This document shows, piece by piece, positions 44,351 to 59,300 of a DNA stretch of 64,000 bases (the stretch's first letter is position 1; every line of letters begins with the position of its first letter). The notes below the pieces were generated by a model. It had not been told where the DNA came from, ran no database searches, and worked only from the letters and a program-made list of their open reading frames with translations. The stretch comes from Petrolisthes cinctipes. Lineage: Eukaryota; Arthropoda; Malacostraca; Decapoda; Porcellanidae. Location: assembly GCA_033782935.1 (NCBI GenBank), contig JAWQEG010000129.1, positions 67,001 to 131,000 on the forward strand, written 5' to 3'. The position numbers and the translations under genes are program-made.

Positions 44351-47300
44351 ATAAACGGGTACAGAAGATGCATGCACATATCGACTTTTTGGCACCTAAA
44401 ATATCGATTTTCTGTATGTTTTGGGACTGTATTTTGAAAATACTCTAACACGGAGTAGGCATGTACAGATCGCTTCTGGGACCCCAAAATATCAAATTTA
44501 AGGGTCTTTGGAGCCTGAATTTGAGATATAAACGGATACAGAAGATGCATTCACATATCGACTTTTGGGCACCTAAAATATCGATTTTCTGTATGTTTTG
44601 GGCCTGTAATTTGAAAATACTCTAACACGGAGTAGGCATGTAGAGATCGCTTCTGGGACCCCAAAATATCGAATTTTCGGGTGTTTTGGGCCTGAATTTG
44701 AGATATCGACTTTGGGCACCTAAAATATCGATTTTTAGCATGTTTTTGGCCTATATTTTGAAAATATTCTAGCACTGAGTAGGCATGTACAGATCGCTTC
44801 TGGGACCCCAAAATATCGAATTTTCGGGTGTTTTGATCCTGAATTTGAGATATAAACGGGTACAGAAGATGCATGCACATATCGACTTTTGGGCACCTAA
44901 AATAACGATTTTCTATATGTTTTGGGACTGTATTTTGAAAATACTCTAACACGGAGTAGGCATGTACAGATCGCTTCTGGGACCCCAAAATATCGAATTT
45001 TCGGGTGTTTTGGGCCTGAATTTGAGATATCGCCTTTGATCATCTAAAATATGGATTTTTAGCATGTTTTTGGCCTATATTTTGAAAATATTCTAGCACT
45101 GAGTAGGCATGTACATATCACTTCTGGGACCCCAAAATATCGAATTTAAGGGTGTTTGGAGCCTGAATTTGAGATATAAACGGATACAGAAGATGCATGC
45201 ACATATCGACTTTTGGGCACCTAAAATATCGATTTTCTGTATGTTTTGGGCCTGTATTTTGAAAATACTCTAACACGGAGTAGGCATGTACAGATCGCTT
45301 CTGGGACCCCAAAATATCGAATTTTCGGGTGTTTTGGGCCTGAATTTGAGATATCGACTTTAGGCACCTAAAATATCGATTTTTAGCATGTTTTTGGCCT
45401 ATATTTTGAAAATATTCTAGCACTGAGTAGGCATGTACAGATCGCTTCTGGGACCCCAAAATATCGAATTTTCGGGTGTTTCGAGCCTGAATTTGAGATA
45501 TAAACGGGTACAGAAGATGCATGCACATATCGACTTTTGGGCACCTAAAATAACGATTTTCTGTATGTTTTGGGACTGTATTTTGAAAATACTTTAACAG
45601 GGAGTAGGCAAGTACAGATCGCTTCTGGGACCCCAAAATATCGAATTTTCGGGTGTTTTGGGCCTGAATTTGAGATATCGACTTTGATCACCTAAAATAT
45701 GGATTTTTAGCATGTTTTGGGCCTATATTTTGAAAATATTCTAGCACTGAGTAGGCATGTACAGATTGCTTCTGGGACCCCAAAATATCGAATTTTCGGG
45801 TGTTTCGAGCCTGAATTTGAGATATAAACGGGTACAGAAGATGAATGCACATATCGACTTTTGGGCACCTAAAATATCGATTTTCTGTATGTTTTGGGAC
45901 TGTATTTTGAAAATACTCTAACACGGAGTAGGCATGTACAGATCGCTTCTGGGACCCCAAAATATCGAATTTTCGGGTGTTTTGGGCCTGAATTTGAGAT
46001 ATCGCCTTTGATCACCTAAAATATGGATTTTTAGCATGTTTTTGGCCTATATTTTGAAAATATTCTAGCACTGAGTAGGCATGTACAGATCGCTTCTGGG
46101 ATCCCAAAATATCAAATTTAAGGATGTTTGGAGCCTGAATTTGAGATATAAACGGATACAGAAGATGCATGCACATATCGACTTTTGGGCACCTAAAATA
46201 TCGATTTTCTGTATGTTTTGGGCCTGTATTTTAAAAATACTCTAACACGGAGTAGGCATGTACAGATCGCTTCTGGGACCCCAAAATATCGAATTTTCGG
46301 GTGTTTTGGGCCTGAATTTGAGATATCGCCTTTGATCACCTAAAATATGGATTTTTAGCATGTTTTGGGCCTATATTTTGAAAATATTCTAGCACTGAGT
46401 ACGCATGTACAGATCGCTTCTGGGACCCCAAAATATCAAATTTAAGGATGTTTGGAGCCTGAATTTGAGATATAAACTGATACAGAAGATGCATGCACAT
46501 ATCGACTTTTGGGCACCTAAAATATCGATTTTCTGTCTGTTTTGGGCCTGTATTTTGAAAATACTCTAACACGGAGTAGGCATGTACAGATCGCTTCTGG
46601 GACCCCAAAATATCGAATTTTCGGGTGTTTTGGGCCTGAATTTGAGATATCGACTTTGGGCACCTAAAATATCGATTTTTAGCATGTTTTTGGCCTATAT
46701 TTTGAAAATATTCTAGCACTGAGTAGGCATGTACAGATCGCTTCTGGGACCCCAAAATATCGAATTTTCGGGTGTTTCGAGCCTGAATTTGAGATATAAA
46801 CGGGTACAGAAGATGCATGCACATATCGACTTTTGGGCACCTAAAATAACGATTTTCTGTATGTTTTGGGACTGTATTTTGAAAATACTCTAACACGGAG
46901 TAGGCATGTACAGATCGCTTCTGGGACCCCAAAATATCGAATTTTCGGGTGTTTTGGGCCTGAATTTGAGATATCGACTTTAATCACCTAAAATATCGAT
47001 TTTTAGCATGTTTTGGGCCTATATTTTGAAAATATTCTAGCACTGAGTAGGCATGTACAGATCGCTTCTGGGACCCCAAAATATCGAATTTTCGGGTGTT
47101 TGGAGCCTGAATTTGAGATATAAACGGGTACAGAAGATGAATGCACATATCGACTTTTGGGCACCTAAAATATCGATTTTCTGTATGTTTTGGGACTGTA
47201 TTTTGAAAATACTCTAACACGGAGTAGGCATGTACAGATCGCTTCTGGGACCCCAAAATATCGAATTTTCGGGTGTTTTGGGCCTGAATTTGAGATATCG

Positions 47301-50300
47301 ACTTTGATCACCTAAAATATGGATTTTTAGCATGTTTTGGGCCTATATTTTGAAAATATTCTAGCACTGAGTAGGCATGTACAGATCGCTTCTGGGACCC
47401 CAAAATATCAAATTTATGGATGTTTGGAGCCTGAATTTGAGATATAAACGGATACAGAAGATGCATGCACATATCGACTTTTGGGCACCTAAAATATCGA
47501 TTTTCTGTATGTTTTGGGCCTGTATTTTAAAAATACTCTAACACGGAGTAGGCATGTACAGATCGCTTCTGGGACCCCAAAATATCGAATTTTCGGGTGT
47601 TTTGGGCCTGAATTTGAGATATCGACTTTGGGCACCTAAAATATCGATTTTTAGCATGTTTTGGGTCTATATTTTGAAAATATTCTAGCACTGAGTAGGC
47701 ATGTACAGATCGCTTCTGGGACCCCAAAATATCAAATTTAAGGGTGTTTGGAGCCTGAATTTGAGATATAAACGGATACAGAAGATGCATGCACATATCG
47801 ACTTTTGGGCACCAAAATATCGATTTTCTGTATGTTTTGGGCCTGTATTTTGAAAATACTCTAACACGGAGTAGGCATGTACAGATCGCTTCTGGGATCC
47901 CAAAATATCGAATTTTCGGGTGTTTTGGGCCTGAATTTGAGATATCGACTTTGGGCACCTAAAATATCGATTTTTAGCATGTTTTGGGCCTATATTTTGA
48001 AAATATTCTAGCACTGAGTAGGCATGTACAGATCGCTTCTGGGACCCCAAAATATCGAATTTTCGGGTGTTTCGAGCCTGAAATTGAGATATAAACGGGT
48101 ACAGAAGATGCATGCACATATCGACTTTTGGGCACCTAAAATATCGATTTTCTGTATGTTTTGGGACTGTATTTTGAAAATACTCTAACACGGAGTAGGC
48201 ATGTACAGATCGCTTCTGTGACCCCAAAATATCGAATTTTCGGGTGTTTTGGGCCTGAATTTGAGATATCGCCTTTGATCACCTAAAATATCGATTTTTA
48301 GCATGTTTTGGGCCTATATTTTGAAAATATTCTAGCACTGAGTAGGCATGTACAGATCGCTTCTGGGACCCCAAAATATCGAATTTTCGGGTGTTTCGAG
48401 CCTGAATTTGAGATATAAACGGGTACAGAAGATGCATGCACATATCGACTTTTGGGCACCTAAAATATCGATTTTCTGTATGTTTTGGGACTGTATTTTG
48501 AAAATACTCTAACACGGAGTAGGCATGTACAGATCGCTTCTGGGACCCCAAAATATCGAATTTTCGGGTGTTTTGGGCCTGAATTTGAGATATCGCCTTT
48601 GATCACCTAAAATATGGATTTTTAGCATGTTTTGGGCCTATATTTTGAAAATATTCTAGCACTGAGTAGGCATGTACAGATCGCTTCTGGGACCCCAAAA
48701 TATCAAATTTAAGGATGTGTGGAGCCTGAATTTGAGATATAAACTGATACAGAAGATGCATGCACATATCGACTTTTGGGCACCTAAAATATCGATTTTC
48801 TGTCTGTTTTGGGCCTGTATTTTGAAAATACTCTAACACGGAGTAGGCATGTACAGATCGCTTCTGGGACCCCAAAATATCGAATTTTCGGGTGTTTTGG
48901 GCCTGAATTTGAGATATCGACTTTGGGCACCTAAAATATCGATTTTTAGCATGTTTTTGGCCTATATTTTGAAAATATTCTAGCACTGAGTAGGCATGTA
49001 CAGATCGCTTCTGGGACCCCAAAATATCGAATTTTCGGGTGTTTCGAGCCTGAATTTGAGATATAAACGGGTACAGAAGATGCATGCACATATCGACTTT
49101 TGGGCACCTAAAATAACGATTTTCTGTATGTTTTGGGACTGTATTTTGAAAATACTCTAACACGGAGTAGGCATGTACAGATCGCTTCTGGGACCCCAAA
49201 ATATCGAATTTTCGGGTGTTTTGGGCCTGAATTTGAGATATCGACTTTAATCACCTAAAATATCGATTTTTAGCATGTTTTGGGCCTATATTTTGAAAAT
49301 ATTCTAGCACTGAGTAGGCATGTACAGATCGCTTCTGGGACCCCAAAATATCGAATTTTCGGGTGTTTGGAGCCTGAATTTGAGATATAAACGGGTACAG
49401 AAAATGCATGCACATATCGACTTTTGGGCACCTAAAATATCGATTTTCTGTATGTTTTGGGACTGTATTTTGAAAATACTCTAACACGGAGTAGGCATGT
49501 ACAGATCGCTTCTGGGACCCCAAAATATCGAATTTTCGGGTGTTTTGGGCCTGAATTTGAGATATCGACTTTGATCACCTAAAATATGGATTTTTAGCAT
49601 GTTTTGGGCCTATATTTTGAAAATATTCTAGCACTGAGTAGGCATGTACAGATCGCTTCTGGGACCCCAAAATATCGAATTTTCGGGTGTTTCGAGCCTG
49701 AATTTGAGATATAAACGGGTACAGAAGATGAATGCACATATCGACTTTTGGGCACCTAAAATATCGATTTTCTGTATGTTTTGGGACTGTATTTTGAAAA
49801 TACTCTAACACGGAGTAGGCATGTACAGATCGCTTCTGGGACCCCAAAATATCGAATTTTCGGGTGTTTTGGGCCTGAATTTGAGATATCGCCTTTGATC
49901 ACCTAAAATATGGATTTTTAGCATGTTTTGGGCCTATATTTTGAAAATATTCTAGCACTGAGTAGGCATGTACAGATCGCTTCTGGGACCCCAAAATATC
50001 AAATTTATGGATGTTTGGAGCCTGAATTTGAGATATAAACGGATACAGAAGATGCATGCACATATCGACTTTTGGGCACCTAAAATATCGATTTTCTGTA
50101 TGTTTTGGGCCTCTATTTTAAAAATACTCTAACACGGAGTAGGCATGTACAGATCGCTTCTGGGACCCCAAAATATCGAATTTTCGGGTGTTTTGGGCCT
50201 GAATTTGAGATATCGACTTTGGGCACCTAAAATATCGATTTTTAGCATGTTTTGGGTCTATATTTTGAAAATATTCTAGCACTGAGTAGGCATGTACAGA

Positions 50301-53300
50301 TCGCTTCTGGGACCCCAAAATATCAAATTTAAGGGTGTTTGGAGCCTGAATTTGAGATATAAACGGATACAGAAGATGCATGCACATATCGACTTTAGGG
50401 CACCAAAATATCGATTTTCTGTATGTTTTGGGCCTGTATTTTGAAAATACTCTAACACGGAGTAGGCATGTACAGATCGCTTCTGGGACCCCAAAATATA
50501 TAAATTTTCGGGTGTTTTGGGCCTGAATTTGAGATATCGACTTTGGGCACCTAAAATATCGATTTTTAGCATGTTTTGGGCCTATATTTTGAAAATATTC
50601 TAGCACTGAGTAGGCATGTACAGATCGCTTCTGGGACCCCAAAATATCGAATTTTCGGGTGTTTCGAGCCTGAAATTGAGATATAAACGGGTACAGAAGA
50701 TGCATGCACATATCGACTTTTGGGCACCTAAAATATCGATTTTCTGTATGTTTTGGGACTGTATTTTGAAAATACTCTAACACGGAGTAGGCATGTACAG
50801 ATCGCTTCTGTGACCCCAAAATATCGAATTTTCGGGTGTTTTGGGCCTGAATTTGAGATATCGCCTTTGATCACCTAAAATATGGATTTTTAGCATGTTT
50901 TGGGCCTATATTTTGAAAATATTCTAGCACTGAGTAGGCATGTACAGATCGATTCTGGGACCCCAAAATATCAAATTTAAGGATGTTTGGAGCCTGAATT
51001 TGAGATATAAACTGATACAGAAGATGCATGCACATATCGACTTTTGGGCACCTAAAATATCGATTTTCTGTCTGTTTTGGGCCTGTATTTTGAAAATACT
51101 CTAACACGGAGTAGGCATGTACAGATCGCTTCTGGGACCCCAAAATATCGAATTTTCGGGTGTTTTGGGCCTGAATTTGAGATATCGACTTTGAGCACCT
51201 AAAATATCGATTTTTAGCATGTTTTTGGCCTATATTTTGAAAATATTCTAGCACTGAGTAGGCATGTACAGATCGCTTCTGGGACCCCAAAATATCGAAT
51301 TTTCGGGTGTTTCGAGCCTGAATTTGAGATATAAACGGGTACAGAAGATGCATGCACATATCGACTTTTGGGCACCTAAAATAACGATTTTCTGTATGTT
51401 TTGGGACTGTATTTTGAAAATACTCTAACACGGAGTAGGCATGTACAGATCGCTTCTGGGACCCCAAAATATCGAATTTTCGGGTGTTTTCGGCCTGAAT
51501 TTGAGATATCGACTTTAATCACCTAAAATATCGATTTTTAGCATGTTTTGGGCCTATATTTTGAAAATATTCTAGCACTGAGTAGGCATGTACAGATCGC
51601 TTCTGGGACCCCAAAATATCGAATTTTCGGGTGTTTTGAGCCTGAATTTGAGATATAAACGGGTACAGAAAATGCATGCACATATCGACTTTTGGGCACC
51701 TAAAAGATCGACTTTCAGTATGATTTGGGCCTGTATTTTGAAAATACTCTAACACGGAGTAGGCATGTACAGTTCGCTTTTGGGACCCCAAAATATCGAA
51801 TTTTCGTATCTTTTGGGCCTGAATTTGAGATATCGACTTTGGGCACCTAAAATATCGATTTTTAGCATGTTTTGGGTCTATATTTTGAAAATATTCTAGC
51901 ACTGAGTAGGCATGTACAGATCGCTTCTGGGACCCCAAAATATCAAATTTAAGGGTGTTTGCAGCCTGAATTCGAGATATAAACGGATACAGAAGATGCA
52001 TGCACATATCGAGTTTTGGGCACCTAAAATATCGATTTTCTGTTTGTTTTGGGCCTGTATTTTGAAAATACTCTAACACGGAGTAGGCATGTACAGATCG
52101 CTTCTGGGACCCCAAAATATCGAATTTTCGGGTGTTTTGGGCCTGAATTTGAGATATCGACTTTGGGCACCTAAAATATCGATTTTTAGCATGTTTTTGG
52201 CCTATATTTTGAAAATATTCTAGCACTGAGTAGGCATGTACAGATCGCTTCTGGGACCCCAAAATATCGAATTTTCGGGTGTTTCGAGCCTGAATTTGAG
52301 ATATAAACGGGTACAGAAGATGCATGCGCATATCGACTTTTGGGCACCTAAAATATCGATTTTCTGTATGTTTTGGGACTGTATTTTGAAAATACTCTAA
52401 CACGGAGTAGGCATGTACAGATCGCTTCTGGGACCCCAAAATATCGAATTTTCGGGTGTTTTGGGCCTGAATTTGAGATATCGCCTTTGATCACCTAAAA
52501 TATGGATTTTTAGCATGTTTTGGGCCTATATTTTGAAAATATTCTAGCACTGAGTAGGCATGTACAGATCGCTTCTGGGATCCAAAAATATCGAATTTTC
52601 TGGTGTTTTGAGCCTGAATTTGAGATATAAACGGGTACAGAAAATGCATGCACATATCGACTTTTGGGCACCTAAAAGATCGACTTTCAGTATGATTTGG
52701 GCCTGTATTTTGAAAATACTCTAACACGGAGTAGGCATGTACAGTTCGCTTCTGGGACCCCAAAATATCGAATTTTCGTATCTTTTGGGCCTGAATTTGA
52801 GATATCGACTTTGGGCACCTAAAATATCGATTTTTAGCATGTTTTGGGCCTATATTTTGAAAATATTCTAGCACTGAGTAGGCATGTACAGATCGCTTCT
52901 GGGACCCCAAAATATCGAATTTTCGGGTGTTTCGAGCCTGAATTTGAGATATAAACGGGTACAGAAGATGCATGCACATATTGACTTTTGGGCACCTAAA
53001 ATATCGATTTTTTGTATGTTTTGGGACTGTATTTTGAAAATACTCTAACACGGAGTAGGCATGTACAGATCGCTTCTGGGACCCCAAAATATCGAATTTT
53101 CGGGTGTTTTGGGCCTGAATTTGAGATATCGACTTTGATCACCTAAAATATCGATTTTTAGCATGTTTTTGGCCTATATTTTGAAAATATTCTAGCACTG
53201 AGTAGGCATGTACAGATCGCTTCTGGGACCCCAAAATATCGAATTTTCGGGTGTTTTGAGCCTGAATTTGAGATATAAACGGGTACAGAAAATGCATGCA

Positions 53301-56300
53301 CATATCGACTTTTGGGCACCTAAAAGATCGACTTTCAGTATGATTTGGGCCTGTATTTTGAAAATACTCTAACACCGAGTAGGCATGTACAGTTCGCTTC
53401 TGGGACCCCAAAATATCGAATTTCCGTATCTTTTTTGGCCTGAATTTGAGATATCGACTTTGGGCACCTAAAATATCGATTTTTAGCATGTTTTGGGTCT
53501 ATATTTTGAAAATATTCTAGCACTGAGTAGGCATGTACAGATCGCTTCTGGGACCCCAAAATATCAAATTTAAGGGTGTTTGGAGCCTGAATTTGAGATA
53601 TAAACGGATACAGAAGATGCATGCACATATCGACTTTTGGGCACCAAAATATCGATTTTCTGTATGTTTTGGGCCTGTATTTTGAAAATACTCTAACACG
53701 GAGTAGGCATGTACAGATCGCTTCTGGGACCCCAAAATATCGAATTTTCGGGTGTTTTGGGCCTGAATTTGAGATATCGACTTTGGGCACCTAAAATATC
53801 GATTTTTAGCATGTTTTGGGCCTATATTTTGAAAATATTCTAGCACTGAGTAGGCATGTACAGATCGCTTCTGGGACCCCAAAATATCGAATTTTCGAGT
53901 GTTTCGAGCCTGAATTTGAGATATAAACGGGTACAGAAGATGCATGCACATATCGACTTTTGGGCACCTAAAATATCGATTTTCTGTATGTTTTGGGACT
54001 GTATTTTGAAAATACTCTAACACAGAGTAGGCATGTACAAATCGCTTCTGGGACCCCAAAATATCGAATTTTCGGGTGTTTTGGGCCTGAATTTGAGATA
54101 TCGACTTTGATCACCTAAAATATGGATTTTTAGCATGTTTTGGGCCTATATTTTGAAAATATTCTAGCACTGAGTAGGCATGTACAGATCGCTTCTGGGA
54201 CCCCAAAATATCAAATTTAAGGATGTTTGGAGCCTGAATTTGAGATATAAACGGATACAGAAGATGCATGCACATATCGACTTTTGGGCACCTAAAATAT
54301 CGATTTTCTGTATGTTTTGGGCCTGTATTTTAAAAATACTCTAACACGGAGTAGGCATGTACAGATCGCTTCTGGGACCCCAAAATATCGAATTTTCGGG
54401 TGTTTTGGGCCTGAATTTGAGATATCGACTTTGGGCACCTAAAATATCGATTTTTAGCATGTTTTGGGTCTATATTTTGAAAATATTCTAGCACTGAGTA
54501 GGCATGTACAGATCGCTTCTGGGACCCCAAAATATCAAATTTAAGGGTGTTTTGAGCCTGAATTTGAGATATAAACGGGTACAGAAGATGCATGCACATA
54601 TCGACTTTTGGGCACCTAAAATAACGATTTTCTGTATGTTTTGGGACTGTATTTTGAAAATACTCTAACACGGAGTAGGCATGTACAGATCGCTTCTGGG
54701 ACCCCAAAATATCGAATTTTCGGGTGTTTTGGGCCTGAATTTGAGATATCGACTTTAATCACCTAAAATATCGATTTTTAGCATGTTTTGGGCCTATATT
54801 TTGAAAATATTCTAGCACTGAGTAGGCATGTACAGATCGCTTCTGGGACCCCAAAATATCGAATTTTCGGGTGTTTTGAGCCTGAATTTGAGATATAAAC
54901 GGGTACAGAAAATGCATGCACATATCGACTTTTGGGCACCTAAAAGATCGACTTTCAGTATGATTTGGGCCTGTATTTTGAAAATACTCTAACACGGAGT
55001 AGGCATGTACAGTTCGCTTTTGGGACCCCAAAATATCGAATTTTCGTATCTTTTGGGCCTGAATTTGAGATATCGACTTTGGGCACCTAAAATATCGATT
55101 TTTAGCATGTTTTGGGTCTATATTTTGAAAATATTCTAGCACTGAGTAGGCATGTACAGATCGCTTCTGGGACCCCAAAATATCAAATTTAAGGGTGTTT
55201 GGAGCCTGAATTTGAGATATAAACGGATACAGAAGATGCATGCACATATCGAGTTTTGGGCACCTAAAATATCGATTTTCTGTTTGTTTTGGGCCTGTAT
55301 TTTGAAAATACTCTAACACGGAGTAGGCATGTACAGATCGCTTCTGGGACCCCAAAATATCGAATTTTCGGGTGTTTTGGGCCTGAATTTGAGATATCGA
55401 CTTTGGGCACCTAAAATATCGATTTTTAGCATGTTTTGGGCCTATATTTTGAAAATATTCTAGCACTGAGTAGGCATGTACAGATCGCTTCTGGGACCCC
55501 AAAATATCGAATTTTCGGGTGTTTCGAGCCTGAATTTGAGATATAAACGGGTACAGAAGATGCATGCGCATATCGACTTTTGGGCACCTAAAATATCGAT
55601 TTTCTGTATGTTTTGGGACTGTATTTTGAAAATACTCTAACACGGAGTAGGCATGTACAGATCGCTTCTGGGACCCCAAAATATCGAATTTTCGGGTGTT
55701 TTGGGCCTGAATTTGAGATATCGCCTTTGATCACCTAAAATATGGATTTTTAGCATGTTTTGGGCCTATATTTTGAAAATATTCTAGCACTGAGTAGGCA
55801 TGTACAGATCGCTTCTGGGACCCAAAAATATCGAATTTTCGGGTGTTTTGAGCCTGAATTTGAGATATAAACGGGTACAGAAAATGCATGCACATATCGA
55901 CTTTTGGGCACCTAAAAGATCGACTTTCAGTATGATTTGGGCCTGTATTTTGAAAATACTCTAACACGGAGTAGGCATGTACAGTTCGCTTCTGGGACCC
56001 CAAAATATCGAATTTTCGTATCTTTTGGGCCTGAATTTGAGATATCGACTTTGGGCACCTAAAATATCGATATTTAGCATGTTTTGGGCCTATATTTTGA
56101 AAATATTCTAGCACTGAGTAGGCATGTACAGATCGCTTCTGGGACCCCAAAATATCGAATTTTCGGGTGTTTCGAGCCTGAATTTGAGATATAAACGGGT
56201 ACAGAAGATGCATGCACATATCGACTTTTGGGCACCTAAAATATCGATTTTCTGTATGTTTTGGGACTGTATTTTGAAAATACTCTAACACGGAGTAGGC

Positions 56301-59300
56301 ATGTACAGATCGCTTCTGGGACCCCAAAATATCGAATTTTCGGGTGTTTTGGGCCTGAATTTGAGATATCGACTTTGATCACCTAAAATATCGATTTTTA
56401 GCATGTTTTGGGCCTATATTTTGAAAATATTCTAGCACTGAGTAGGCATGTACAGATCGCTTCTGGGACCCCAAAATATCGAATTTTCGGGTGTTTTGAG
56501 CCTGAATTTGAGATATAAACGGGTACAGAAAATGCATGCACATATCGACTTTTGGGCACCTAAAAGATCGACTTTCAGTATGATTTGGGCCTGTATTTTG
56601 AAAATACTCTAACACGGAGTAGGCATGTACAGTTCGCTTCTGGGACCCCAAAATATCGAATTTCCGTATCTTTTTTGGCCTGAATTTGAGATATCGACTT
56701 TGGGCACCTAAAATATCGATTTTTAGCATGTTTTGGGTCTATATTTTGAAAATATTCTAGCACTGAGTAGGCATGTACAGATCGCTTCTGGGACCCCAAA
56801 ATATCAAATTTAAGGGTGTTTGGAGCCTGAATTTGAGATATAAACGGATACAGAAGATGCATGCACATATCGACTTTTGGGCACCAAAATATCGATTTTC
56901 TGTATGTTTTGGGCCTGTATTTTCAAAATACTCTAACACGGACTAGGCATGTACAGATCGCTTCTGGGACCCCAAAATATCGAATTTTCGGGTGTTTTGG
57001 GCCTGAATTTGAGATATCGACTTTGGGCACCTAAAATATCGATTTTTAGCATGTTTTGGGCCTATATTTTGAAAATATTCTAGCACTGAGTAGGCATGTA
57101 CAGATCGCTTCTGGGACCCCAAAATATCGAATTTTCGGGTGTTTCGAGCCTGAATTTGAGATATAAACGGGTACAGAAGATGCATGCACATATCGACTTT
57201 TGGGCACCTAAAATATCGATTTTCTGTATGTTTTGGGACTGTATTTTGAAAATACTCTAACACGGAGTAGGCATGTACAGATCGCTTCTGGGACCCCAAA
57301 ATATCGAATTTTCGGGTGTTTTGGGCCTGAATTTGAGATATCGCCTTTGATCACCTAAAATATGGATTTTTAGCATGTTTTGGGCCTATATTTTGAAAAT
57401 ATTCTAGCACTGAGTAGGCATGTACAGATCGCTTCTGGGACCCCAAAATATCAAATTTAAGGATGTTTGGAGCCTGAATTTGAGATATAAACTGATACAG
57501 AAGATGCATGCACATATCGACTTTTGGGCACCTAAAATAACGATTTTCTGTATGTTTTGGGCCTGTATTTTGAAAATACTCTAACACGGAGTAGGCATGT
57601 ACAGATCGCTTCTGGGACCCCAAAATATCGAATTTTCGGGTGTTTTGGGCTTGAATTTGAGATATCGACTTTGGGCACCTAAAATATCGATTTTTAGCAT
57701 GTTTTTGGCCTATATTTTGAAAATATTCTAGCACTGAGTAGGCATGTACAGATCGCTTCTGGGACCCCAAAATATCGAATTTTCGGGTGTTTCGAGCCTG
57801 AATTTGAGATATAAACGGGTACAGAAGATGCATGCACATATAGACTTTTGGGCACCTAAAATAACGATTTTCTGTATGTTTTGGGACTGTATTTTAAAAA
57901 TACTCTAACACGGAGTAGGCATGTACAGATCGCATCTGGGACCCCAAATTGTCGAATTTTCGGGTGTTTTGGGCCTGAATTTGAGATATCGACATTGGGC
58001 ACCTAAAATATCGATTTTTAGAATGTTTTGGGCCTATATTTTGAAAATATTATAGCACTGAGTAGGCATGTACAGATCGCTTCTGGGACCCCAAAATATC
58101 GAATTTTCGGGTGTTTCGAGCCTGAATTTGAGATATAAACGGGTACAGAAGATGCATGCACATATCGACTTTTGGGCACCTAAAATATCGATTTTCTGTA
58201 TGTTTTGGGACTGTATTTTGAAAATACTCTAACACGGAGTAGGCATGTACAGATCGCTTCTGGGACCCCAAAATATCGAATTTTCGTATCTTTTGGGCCT
58301 GAATTTGAGATATCGACTTTAATCACCTAAAATATCGATTTTTAGCATGTTTTGGGCCTATATTTTGAAAATATTCTAGCACTGAGTAGGCATGTACAGA
58401 TCGCTTCTGGGACCCAAAAATATCGAATTTTCGGGTGTTTTGAGCCTGAATTTGAGATATAAACGGGTACAGAAAATGCATGCACATATCGACTTTTGGG
58501 CACCTAAAAGATCGACTTTCAGTATGATTTGGGCCTGTATTTTGAAAATACTCTAACACGGAGTAGGCATGTACATTTCGCTTCTGGGACCTCAAAATAT
58601 CGAATTTTCGTATCTTTTGGGCCTGAATTTGAGATATCGACTTTGGGCACCTAAAATATCGATTTTTAGCATGTTTTGGGCCTATATTTTGAAAATATTC
58701 TAGCACTGAGTAGGCATGTACAGATCGCTTCTGGGACCCAAAAATATCGAATTTTCGGGTGTTTCGAGCCTGAATTTGAGATATAAACGGGTACAGAAGA
58801 TGCATGCACATATCGACTTTTGGGCACCTAAAATATCGATTTTCTGTATGTTTTGGGACTGTATTTTGAAAATACTCTAACACGGAGTAGGCATGTACAG
58901 ATCGCTTCTGGGACCCCAAAATATCGAATTTTCGGGTGTTTTGGGCCAGAATTTGAGATATCGACTTTGATCACCTAAAATATCGATTTTTAGCATGTTT
59001 TTGGCCTATATTTTGAAAATATTCTAGCACTGAGTAGGCATGTACAGATCGCTTCTGGGACCCCAAAATATCGAATTTTCGGGTGTTTTGAGCCTGAATT
59101 TGAGATATAAACGGGTACAGAAAATGCATGCACATATCGACTTTTGGGCACCTAAAAGATCGACTTTCAGTATGATTTGGGCCTGTATTTTGAAAATACT
59201 CTAACACGGAGTAGGCATGTACAGTTCGCTTCTGGGACCCCAAAATATCGAATTTTCGTATCTTTTGGGCCTGAATTTGAGATATCGACTTTGGGCACCT

